This document shows positions 12,664 through 20,502 of a stretch of DNA of 64,000 nucleotides, piece after piece (positions within the stretch are counted from its first letter, which is position 1; each line of letters begins with the position of its first letter). The stretch is from Hyaloperonospora brassicae. Lineage: Eukaryota > Oomycota > Peronosporomycetes > Peronosporales > Peronosporaceae. The stretch is from NCBI GenBank assembly GCA_947650285.1, contig CANTFL010001401.1, forward strand, positions 248,001 through 312,000, given 5' to 3'. Below the pieces are notes generated by a model that was given only the letters and a program-made list of their open reading frames with translations, had not been told where the DNA came from and did no database searches. A program made the translations under genes and the position numbers.

Positions 12664-13188
12664 TGTAACGGGGTTACACGTCGACTGGTAGTCGACAATA
12701 GGTGTGGTACACACAACAGATGGGATCCCCTTTAAAGTAATATTAGAACACAAGTATCAATTGTTGAAGACTGATATCTGTCAACAATTGATTACGAGAT
12801 CTTTTAATGGGTTTATTTAGGACATAAGTGATTAGGTTATTTACTTTGTTCTACGGTGTTCTTTTAGTTTAAAAGAAGAAATAAAATGTAGTTTTTATTT
12901 TGATCAACATAAGACACGTGCCTTGAGATGCGTCTTGATCGGAAGAGCTAGAAACGCCTGTAAAGGTAGCTGCTCTTGAGCACTCTGTGCTGTGATTATC
13001 TTGAATCGTTTGGTCCCACTGGAACAGGGACAGTAAGCTCTCTGAGCTTGTTGACTCTCTAAGTCGTGTTCGTAGAACCAAAGTTGCTTGTAGAGCTGTT
13101 GACTCTCTGAGTCGGGTTCGTTGAAGCAAAGATGCTCATTGAGCGTTAAGTCTTCCTCTGACTTAAGGAGCTGTGGGGCTCCGCTACA
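12664..13188 (+). repeat. 5' LTR of element 1 (525 bp)
   Basis: TG...CA ends. It opens with two hairpins, TGTAAC-GGG-GTTACA and GTCGACT-GGT-AGTCGAC. A 12-bp perfect stem follows (12756-12767 with 12781-12792). Further hairpins with TCT loops lie in the 3' part: AGCAC/GTGCT at 12979-12991 and AAGCTC/GAGCTT at 13035-13049. An aataaa string near 12890 could serve as a polyadenylation signal. It is 50 bp longer than the 3' LTR, mainly because a unit of about 48 bp beginning gttgactctct is present twice here and once in the other three LTRs. Confidence 0.95.
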
Positions 13189-13190
13189 CT

Positions 13191-13207
13191 TGGTAGCACT
13201 AGTAGTC
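13191..13207 (+). other. Primer binding site of element 1
   Basis: TGGTAGCAC... starts two bases after the LTR end. TGGTAGC(A/G) is the complement of the GCUACCA 3' end of eukaryotic initiator tRNA-Met, so initiator Met tRNA is the likely primer. The oomycete tRNA itself was not available for comparison. Element 2 has the same site at 53510. Confidence 0.6.
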
Positions 13208-13247
13208 AATTTACACCTGAGTCGTTAACGACTGATCCTCTGTAATG

Positions 13248-14280
13248 ATGGAGCAATCCACACCCCTCTCTGAGGCCCAAAAGGTCGCGCTTGATAAGCT
13301 GACCGCGGCCGTAGGCCCTGAGTACGTGGAGTTTCTCGCTGCACAAGGTCCCGATGTGCTCAACGCACGAGTCGAGACCTTCATGCAGTATGAAACGGCC
13401 CTGTTATGCCAGGTTCAAAACCAAGTAGCGTCGGCTATGCCGACACGCTATGTGGCTATGCCACCAGAAGAGGCTAAGCCTCGTCCCCTTCGGGCGGACG
13501 TTAAATGTTACTCCGGGAAGGAGGGGGAAAACCTTACCCCCTGGATCCGTGAGATTGAGATGGCCATGGACTCTGGTCTCATCTCACTCGAGAACCAGCG
13601 GGTCTCGCTGGCCATCTCCAAGCTCGATGGAAGAGCAAGAGAGAGGGCTCTGACGTGTGGCACGTCGGTCAACTTGGCGTTTCCCACGTGGGATTCGCTC
13701 AAGTTAGACCTATTGCGAGTTTTCTCGCCGCCTAACCAGGCATATCGCGTGCGCTCACGCTTCTTGTCTACCCGTCAGAATAGGAATGAGCTAACGGAAT
13801 ATGTCCAAGAGTTGAGAACTTTGATGGCTGCTATGCAGTCTGACCCTCTCCCTGAGATAGTCTATGTGACTGTATTCATGAAGGGTCTTCGTAATGGCGT
13901 TGCCAGGACCGAGGATATCGGGTCCATCCCTCTACTTTTGAGGAGGCTGTTAACATCGCTCAAAATGCTGAACACAACTTCAAGTCGGTTAGACTTGGTT
14001 GGAATGGGTACAACCCAAGCTTTGCGAGGTCAACCTCTGCGAGCACCTGTGCTTACTGTAAGCCAGAACCAATGGATCTCAGCCATGCTGAAGATAGAGG
14101 TAAAGTGGAGCTTCATGTTGCAGAGCAACGACAGGAATTAAACGCTGTTATATGTGCGGAAGCACTAAGCACTTGCGTCCCACTTGTCCTTTGCGTAATC
14201 AACAACCGACTCCTATGGGTCGAAACTCCAGCTACAACCAGAAACCTGGTATGGCACGGGAAAACGTCGACACCCAGTAG
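13248..14280 (+). pseudogene. gag: gag of element 1 (frameshifted)
   Basis: Encodes the capsid/nucleocapsid polyprotein that packages the element RNA. The frame starts at the second of two ATGs (13248, MEQSTPLSEAQKVALDKL), which matches the ATG of element 2. Residues of about 90-220 form the gag/capsid-like region (TPWIREIEMAMDSG, AFPTWDSLKLDLLRVFSPP, ELTEYVQELRTLMAAMQSDP), as in oomycete gypsy gags. A 1-nt deletion near 13915, relative to element 2, throws the frame. A second 1-nt deletion near 14140 destroys the zinc knuckle, which is intact in element 2 as CYMCGSPKHLRPTC. The ancestral stop TAG is at 14278-14280, followed directly by a GC-rich palindrome. Confidence 0.85.
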
Positions 14281-14336
14281 GCGCGGGGCGCCCTAATGGG
14301 GTAGAACTGAGTTCTGTCACTTCTCTACGAGGTACA

Positions 14337-14825
14337 GTGAAACAGGGCTTAGCCCCACCGAGCTATGTGTCCACCAGCACAGAGCGTGGATACAAGACTG
14401 GCTTGTTAGTCGCTGAGGCGATAGTTAAAGGCTTTGAGAAGCACTGGTCGATATTAATCGATTCTGGGGCGTCATGCAACTATGCTAGACGCCGTTCCCT
14501 TGAGAGGAGTCAGCAATATGCTGAGGCGCTCAAGGCGCACGATGGTGATTACATCACTGTTCGGTTAGCGACGGGTAGTCGCGTTACTGTGCCTAAAGAT
14601 CCGTTGAACTTGGGCGTGAAGTTTTTGGACTTTGATAGCACAGAGCACTGTCTCGTCCTTGGCTTGGATTCGAGATACGATCTCATCCTAGGTATGGCAT
14701 GGCTTGAACGCCATGAACCATGGATCGATTGGAGGTCTAAGACCTTAGGCGCCACGCGCAATGTTCCTAGCGAATCTTTGGAGAGTCATGAACCCACCTT
14801 TGCTAGGCAACAAAAGCACTATTGA
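14337..14825 (+). pseudogene. Aspartic protease (retropepsin) domain of element 1
   Basis: The frame carries the retropepsin active site ILIDSGASCNY (DSG at 14460-14468) and, about 75 residues later, the second conserved block SRYDLILGMAWLERH (the usual DLILG motif of Ty3/gypsy proteases). The enzyme would process the Gag-Pol precursor. It lies in the -1 frame relative to gag. The open frame extends upstream past the gag stop (about 14241 onward), so it was probably expressed as a Gag-Pol frameshift fusion. The domain itself is intact here, whereas element 2 has DFG in place of DSG. Confidence 0.85.
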
Positions 14826-14834
14826 CGCGAGTCA

Positions 14835-15755
14835 TTGACGGAAGATGTCAATGTGCTGGACATTGGTATGTCAGAGTTAATTGACTCCAATGTCAATGAC
14901 ATTAATATTGAGCGGATCTCTTTCACCGTATGTGAAGGGAGTTATACTCCGTTGAGTGATACTCGTTGTGATACTGAGTCACTGCATGCTGCAGGCATGG
15001 TTGGCCTAGAGCCGAGACGTCAAGAATGTAATTCCTTTGATGTGAGTGGGGCGGCACGTAAAATCCCACCGAGTGAGGGCGGCCGAGGTGACAACTCACT
15101 GGATGTCGGTAATGACATTGTTGGCGAGAAGCCAGAGTGTTCAGGGCTAGGCTCGGATGGTGTACGTGAAGTGGTACGTGTAAATCCATTTGGTGAAGTG
15201 TTCGAGTTGCGTAACACTTCACGAGATGTCGTTCAAGACATGAGCTCTCATATAGAGCGTGCTAAGATGAATAGCAACCACAAGGACCCTACTGGTCCGG
15301 CCTCTAGGAGGCGTAAGGTTTCTTTAAGGAAACAATCCTAGCGTAGGGTAGCAACTGTTAAGCGCCTAACGTATAAGAAGTCACGAAGTAATTATAGTAA
15401 TAATACACTATCTACACTTGTTAATGGGCTGACTGGTCATGTTGATGGCAACATTAGTCTTGAGACTCTTCCATCTTTGGATAATCTATTTCAACTAGAA
15501 GAAATGTCTGATGGCGAATTTAGCCAAGCCTCGCAGGCCGGAGAATTATCCGAGTTAGTGGTCATTCGACCGGATATTGAGTTGAACTCATCCTCGTTGT
15601 TGAACGAGTCTATCCTTGAGGACGAAAAGGCGTCATTGGATGCCCATAGTGGATTGTCGATCACTAAGGATCCTCTTGATCATTTCTATCCTTTGGTAAA
15701 GGAATTCCAAGACGTGGTGTGGCACAACCCACCGTCCGTTTTGCCTTCCTCATAA
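14835..15755 (+). pseudogene. Pol linker region between protease and RT (element 1)
   Basis: A long acidic, low-complexity frame (for example QAGELSELVVIRPDIELNSS) separates the protease from the reverse transcriptase. It is broken by a TAG at 15339-15341 and by a small deletion near 15750. Element 2 has a homologous stretch (55143-56029), but this is one of the most diverged parts of pol between the two copies. I recognise no domain; a disordered spacer is the simplest reading. The end of the segment (DPLDHFYPLVKEFQDV) is the usual lead-in to the RT. Confidence 0.6.
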
Positions 15756-15762
15756 AATTGAC

Positions 15763-17010
15763 TTGGTTCCTGGATCTAATTACTGCGTAACACGGCAGTG
15801 GCCTTTACCGAAGGAACAGTGTGACGTCATTGACGACTTCTTTCGTGCAAAGCACGCGGCAGGAATGGTACGTGAGAGCGAATCTCCCCATTTCACACCG
15901 ACTTTCTGTGACAAAAAGCCCGATGGGAAGTGGCGCATTGTTCATGCTTACAATAAGCTTAATGCAGCCACCATCCAGGCTCAGACACCAATTACGAGGG
16001 AGTATGTCATTCAGAACTATATGGTGGGATGTACAAATGTACAGTGCGCTCGACTTAGTCGATGATTTATCACCAACTTCTCATGCGAGAAAGCGATATT
16101 CCGCTGACAGCGGTCAGCACTCCCGGCGGTATGCTCTGGGAGTGGCTAGTTATACCGCAAGGGTTATCAAATGCCCCAGCTACATTCAATCGTCTTGTGA
16201 CGCAACTGTTCAGACCTCACAGAGGTTATGCACAGACATACTTTGATGACATCTTTGTCCATAGTCGTGCTATGAACGGTCGGTCAGATGTGGACAATCA
16301 CATTGACCATTTACGAGCGGTGCTCGAGTTCATGCGCACAAATAAGTTGTACGCCAACGCGTCTAAGTGCATCTTTGGTGCAGAAGAGATTCCCTTTTTA
16401 AAGTGCTTTATTGGTAAGCGAGGCCTTAGAGCGGATCCCGCTAAGGTAAAAGCCATAGTTGATTGGCCGGTTCCAAAAAACCAAAAGGACTTGCGTAAGT
16501 GGCTTGGCCTTGCCAATTACTTACAAAAGTATAGTGCAAACTATGCGGACATGGCTCGATCATCATCCAATCTCCTTAAAAAGGATGTGGAATGGTGTTG
16601 GACGAACACCGAGCAGGAAGCCTTTACGGCTGTTAAGGAGAGTCTTCTTCATGCGCCAATCTTGGCTTTGCCCGATCCTGATCGGCCTTTTAGTGTCGTC
16701 TGTGACGCATCTGATTTTGCCATCGGCAGTGCTCTGTTACAAACAAATAATGATGGACGGGAGCGCGTCATTGCGTTTGAGTCCCGGCAGCTGAAGGCTG
16801 CAGAAAAGAACTATCCTGTTCATGACAAAGCTACTTGCAATGAAGTATGCTCTCGTCAAATATAGAGTTCATCTTCTTGACTCTAAGCCGTTTGTGATCT
16901 ATACCGATCATGCGTCATTACGCACTGCGACACAGTAGCCTCATCTCTCTCAGAGAATGGCTCATTGGCTTTCCTTCTTTGCCGAGTACAACTTCGAGGT
17001 AAAGTATAAG
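15763..17010 (+). pseudogene. pol: Reverse transcriptase and RNase H of element 1
   Basis: The RT starts with YCVTRQWPLPKEQCDVI and passes through WRIVHAYNKLNAATI and LVIPQGLSNAPATFNRLV. The catalytic box YFDD is at 16239-16250. RNase H follows with VVCDASDFAIGSALLQ and KNYPVHDK. Together these copy the RNA genome to DNA and degrade the template. The copy is broken: a 1-nt insertion near 16038, a frame change near 16060 around the usual DLVDGYYQ motif, a 2-nt deletion near 16830 in HDKELLAMKYAL, a stop at 16863-16865, and TAG at 16936-16938. Long tracts (about 16570-16770) are almost identical to element 2. Confidence 0.9.
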
Positions 17011-17019
17011 CTAGGAAAG

Positions 17020-18249
17020 TAGAATGCTTTGGCTGATGCGTTGCCACGCATGCCTGACTATGAGCTTGCTCATGTTACGACTCTGTCGTCGTCGGTCACT
17101 GACCTAATCCGTATGGCATGTGCCAAGGATGAACACTGTGTAGCTCTGCTACGTGCTCTAGGGAGCGAGGAGTTTAAGGACTCGGACATAGAATTTTCGG
17201 CACGGCTACGTGCGAGGTTTCGTCGATATTCCATCGATCAGGGCTTGTTGTGCTATAGCACGAATGTGGAGGATACCCCTCGCATCGTAATCCCCCGTGA
17301 TAAGGAGTCGAAGTATCGGGTCCTCTATGAGGCACATGATACTGCGATGAGTGGTCATCTCGGTCGTGATTAGACCTACGGCTCAGTTAGTCAATGCTAT
17401 TAGTGGCCTAAACAATACAAATGGATGAGCACATATGTGCGTACGTGTGAAACGTGTCAACGGGTAAAACCCTCACCTCACGCGGCCGCACCGCTGGCTA
17501 GTTTGCCTATACCCAAAGGGTGTTGGGGGTCCATCAGAATGGACTTCCTGTTCGGATTACCGAAGGATTCGCATGGAAATACGGGTATTGTGATCTTTGT
17601 TGACCGTTTGAGCAAGATGGCTCATTTAGCATCTGTGACAGATACCATTGATGGTGAAGGTACAGCTACACTGTTTATCGATCGAGTGTTTCGACAACAC
17701 GGTTTGCTGTTGGCTATTGTCTCTGATAGAGATCCTCGATTCACTGGGAAGGTTTGGAATTCCATCTTCAAGGTGCTCGGCACACGTTTGGACACGTCCA
17801 CAGCGGATCATCCGCAGAGTTATGGTCAAACCGAGCGAGTGAATCGCACCATCGGTGACATCTTGCGCAGTGTTTGCACTGAAACGCCTAAGCGTTGGAG
17901 TTCGATGCTCCCTGTCGTTGAGTTTGCGTTGAATAACGCCGTGCATGCCTCCACCGGCTACACACCGTTTTATGTGAATGGTCTCACACACCCTCGCGTT
18001 CCGTTAACGCTACCACTGCGTGGTTCAGGGCTTGGTAGGGGAGGAGTTGCCGATCAGTTTGCTGATATCAGCCCTGCTGCTGTTCAAAAACAGGTAAGCG
18101 AGTTTCTCGCAACGCGATTGAATGTCTTACGACATGTGCGTGACGCACTGGCTGATAGCCAAGCCAAGCAGAAGGAACAAGCTGATGCCAGAGGCAGAGA
18201 TTGTATTGAACGTTATCAGGTCGGAGACCAATTTCTACTCAATGCTTAA
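17020..18249 (+). pseudogene. Integrase of element 1
   Basis: Integrase inserts the cDNA into host chromatin. The N-terminal zinc-binding HHCC motif is visible as EAHDTAMSGHL and CETCQRVK. The catalytic D,D-35-E triad is in RMDFLFG (about 17539), VSDRDPRFTG (about 17723) and PQSYGQTERVNR (about 17810-17845). Here SYG replaces the usual TDG, but the Glu is kept. Stops interrupt the gene at 17020-17022 (TAG, shared with element 2), 17371-17373, 17401-17403 and 18247-18249. The frame after the last stop continues into the GPY/F module. Confidence 0.9.
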
Positions 18250-18267
18250 AATCTACCTACAAATGTA

Positions 18268-18885
18268 GTGTCTGCTGTCTTCAATAAAAAAAGGCGCCCG
18301 CGCTTCATTGGACCATTCACGGTCGTCGCCAAGAAGGGACTTGCGTATACGCTCAACCTTCCGCGCAAACTGCGTACACACCCCGTGTTCTACGTTGGTT
18401 TGCTTAAGCCGTATCGGGATCCGTCCCACGTGAACTTGGAGGCGGTGGCGCCGGGTAGGTTGGCCTTGCCATCTATTGCTGAATCCATATCAGGAGGTCA
18501 AGCTGAGCCTCCATCCGGGCTTGGCCCAACTCCAACGCCTGGACACGGGCTCGCATCGCGTCAAACGCACTCTGGGTCTTATTCAATGTCTCACGGAGAC
18601 CACTCAGCTCGAGAAGCACATTCACATGCTCCTCCTTCGGTATACCGACCACCTCCGACGCTGCTCGATGAGCAAGGGAACCGCCAGTTCCATGTGGAGC
18701 GAATCCTGAAACGACGTCGTCGTCAGGGTCAATACCTGTATCTGGTGAAGTGGCGAGGGTACCCGGAGTCGGAGAACTCGTGGGAGTTTGATATACCCCT
18801 TCGGCAGGATTGCTTATTCGCCGTTGATTTTTTTGGCCATCGTGGCAGGGGTCATCCCTCGACCGAGAGCGCTTCTCACCAATAG
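18268..18885 (+). CDS. Integrase GPY/F module and C-terminal chromodomain of element 1
   Basis: This is the last open segment of pol. It starts with the GPY/F module (PRFIGPFTVVAKKGLAYTL), continues through LPRKLRTHPVFYVGLLKPYR, then a Pro/Ser/His-rich linker, and ends with a chromodomain at about 18685-18800 (FHVERIL..., YLYLVKWRGYPESENSWE). Chromodomains on gypsy integrases are thought to steer integration toward modified histones. The aromatic-cage Trp residues of VKWRGY and SWE are intact here, unlike element 2, which has VKRRGY. Most of this segment from 18473 on is overlapped on the minus strand by the antisense ORF. It has no start codon of its own that I would trust; it is a pol fragment. 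Confidence 0.85.
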   Translation: MSAVFNKKRRPRFIGPFTVVAKKGLAYTLNLPRKLRTHPVFYVGLLKPYRDPSHVNLEAVAPGRLALPSIAESISGGQAEPPSGLGPTPTPGHGLASRQTHSGSYSMSHGDHSAREAHSHAPPSVYRPPPTLLDEQGNRQFHVERILKRRRRQGQYLYLVKWRGYPESENSWEFDIPLRQDCLFAVDFFGHRGRGHPSTESASHQ

Positions 18886-19704
18886 TGGTGGAGGCAGGTG
18901 GGTAGTTGGGTACCGCTTGACCAACACCCACATCAGTCGGCACAGCCGGAGAATAGCGTTTGCGAGTTCGCAACAGGCCTCTGGCCTTAAGCTTGGCGTA
19001 ATCATACCAAGCTTTCGTTCTAAAGGAACATCTGCCACATTGACACTTGCTCTGAGAGCTAACCCGCTGCTAAGGTGTCGTTTCCGATGCACCCAGCGAA
19101 CAAAAGCGTTGTCTTCTTCCTCCTGAGATTCGCCTGCGAATAAGAGGATGGGTATACCCTTCATTGGTGGAACCGGTGCACCCCGTGCTTGCGTGTCAAG
19201 TCGCAACTTGCATTGACTCTGAGTCGTCAAGTAAGGTTGCAGGTACCTTTCGCGAAGTACCTGTCGACTCGCCACCTCATCAGAAGATGTAGTCTCAGCG
19301 CCAATGGCCCACGTTGCCAAAGAACGACCTGTCGTTTGGCGTATACGCTCTTCCACATTAAGTGGTGTGAACAGATAGCCACGACTACCCTCAAGGATTT
19401 CAGCAAGCTGCATACGGCGCTGAGTGCTCTCCTCTCGTTGGATAGCCAACTCTTGTTGCTCATCGAGCGGATTAGTGATGATGGTATCCTCCAAAAGAAG
19501 TGTTTGATGCGGCGCCGATGGCGCGCTGGCTTCGCCACGCTCGGCAAATGGGTTTAGTGCAATATGAGGCGCTGCCTCTTGCACTGGTGCGTCGGACATT
19601 GTCCTCTCGTCATCATGGATATCGGTATCGCTACCATAATCCACATCCACATCGATGCCAAGGCAAGACGAGAGAGTCGAGGACTCATGGGGTGGCGATG
19701 CCAT
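18473..19704 (-). pseudogene. Antisense ORF between pol and 3' LTR (element 1)
   Basis: On the minus strand an ORF starts at ATG 19704 in the context accATGGC and runs to 18814 in the first frame (about 296 codons). A 1-nt deletion near 19000, judged against element 2, shifts the frame. The true continuation is the frame 18973-18473, which ends in a predicted coiled coil (LSGLRETLNKTQSAFDAM...ARVQALEL). Blocks shared with element 2 are VDYGSDT, NPFAERG, IITNPLDEQQE, RSLATWAIGAE, KGIPILLFAGE, FVRWVHRKRHLSS and NVADVPLERKL, then TTIGEKRSRSR. I do not recognise the family; it is mostly acidic then basic, with no signal peptide. The last 410 bp overlap the sense chromodomain frame. Some plant gypsy elements of the Tat lineage, such as Grande, also carry antisense ORFs at this place. 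Confidence 0.7.
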
Positions 19705-19800
19705 GGTGTTTTGTGTTTTGCCAACCGTGAGGTTGAAGCGCACACACACCGTCCTCTTCGTGAAAAGAATTCGATTGACGTTTTGTGGAAACGTCAGTCC

Positions 19801-19812
19801 GGTGGGGGAGGG
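19801..19812 (+). other. Polypurine tract of element 1
   Basis: The purine run GGTGGGGGAGGG (a single T) abuts the 3' LTR and is identical in element 2 (60128-60139). It is the expected primer site for plus-strand DNA synthesis. Confidence 0.8.
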
Positions 19813-20287
19813 TGTAACGGGGTTACACGTCGACTGGTAGTCGACAATAGGTGTGGTACACACAATAGATGGGATCCCCTTTAAAGTAATATTAGAACAC
19901 AAGTATCAATTGTTGAAGACTGATATCTGTCAACAATTGATTACGAGATCTTTTAATGGATTTATTTAGGATATAAGTGATTAGGTTATTTACTTTGTTC
20001 TACGGTGTTCTTTTAGTTTAAAAGAAGAAATAAAATGTAGTTTTTATTTTGATCAACATAAGACACGTGCCTTGAGAGGCGTCTTGATCGGAAGAGCTAG
20101 CAACGCCTGTAAAGGTAGCTGCTCTTGAGCACTGTGATGTGATTATCTTGAATCGTTTGGTCCCCCTGGAACAGGGACCGTAAGCTCTCTGAGCTTGTTG
20201 ACTCTCTGAGTCGTGTTCATTGAAGCAAAGTTGCTCATTGAGCGTTAAGTCTTCCTCTGACTTAAGGAGCTGTGTAGCTCCGCTACA
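19813..20287 (+). repeat. 3' LTR of element 1 (475 bp)
   Basis: It matches the 5' LTR from TGTAACGGGGTTACA to GCTCCGCTACA apart from about a dozen substitutions, a small indel near 20131 and the missing second copy of the 48-bp unit. The target-site duplication CAAAG follows at 20288-20292. On the minus strand this LTR sits just upstream of the antisense ORF start and could act as its promoter (inference). Confidence 0.95.
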
Positions 20288-20502
20288 CAAAGGAACATGG
20301 ACATATCAGGCCTTTGTATGGTAAAAGGACAGGTAGTTGTGTGGGAACGAAGAACACCGGTAGGACTGGTAAGGACGTCACATGTGAACGGGGAACACCG
20401 TTAGTATAGGAAATAATACGAGTCAGTTTCACCTCAATACATTTAGTCTTCATTCTGCTTTCTAGTACGCAATGTGGGTGTGAACAAACACATAATCTAA
20501 CA
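20288..20502. repeat. Right half of the older hairpin-rich element
   Basis: Joining 12663 to 20293 across the insertion restores a 7-bp hairpin, with acaaagg at the junction pairing with cctttgt at 20311-20317. More palindromes follow: TCACATGTGA (20378-20387) and AACGG/CCGTT (20387-20391 and 20398-20402). The segment may end at TAACA (20502), an LTR-like terminus. No coding capacity is seen. Confidence 0.45.

Larger units (their letters stand above)
12664..20287 (+). mobile_element. Ty3/gypsy chromodomain LTR retrotransposon, element 1 (dead)
   Basis: A complete element of about 7.6 kb. The LTRs at 12664-13188 and 19813-20287 both start TGTAAC and end GCTACA. The 5-bp target-site duplication CAAAG lies at 12659-12663 and 20288-20292. 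Inside are a PBS two bases after the 5' LTR, gag, protease, a linker of unknown role, RT-RNase H, integrase with GPY/F motif, a chromodomain, an antisense ORF and a polypurine tract. Pol order (RT before IN) and the chromodomain identify a Ty3/gypsy chromovirus. Numerous frameshifts and stops (listed under the genes) make it non-autonomous. The LTRs differ at roughly a dozen positions plus a 48-bp duplication, so the insertion is not recent. Confidence 0.95.

Noticed and set aside
12869..13209. Minus-strand ORFs inside the LTRs, repeated in all four LTRs
   Set aside because: They recur only because the LTR recurs. Their repetitive composition follows the hairpin sequence, and they contain frame differences between copies.
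16239..16250. YFDD instead of YVDD in the RT active site as a mutation
   Set aside because: Both elements share YFDD, and the residue before the Asp pair varies among gypsy elements, so it is probably the family's normal motif.
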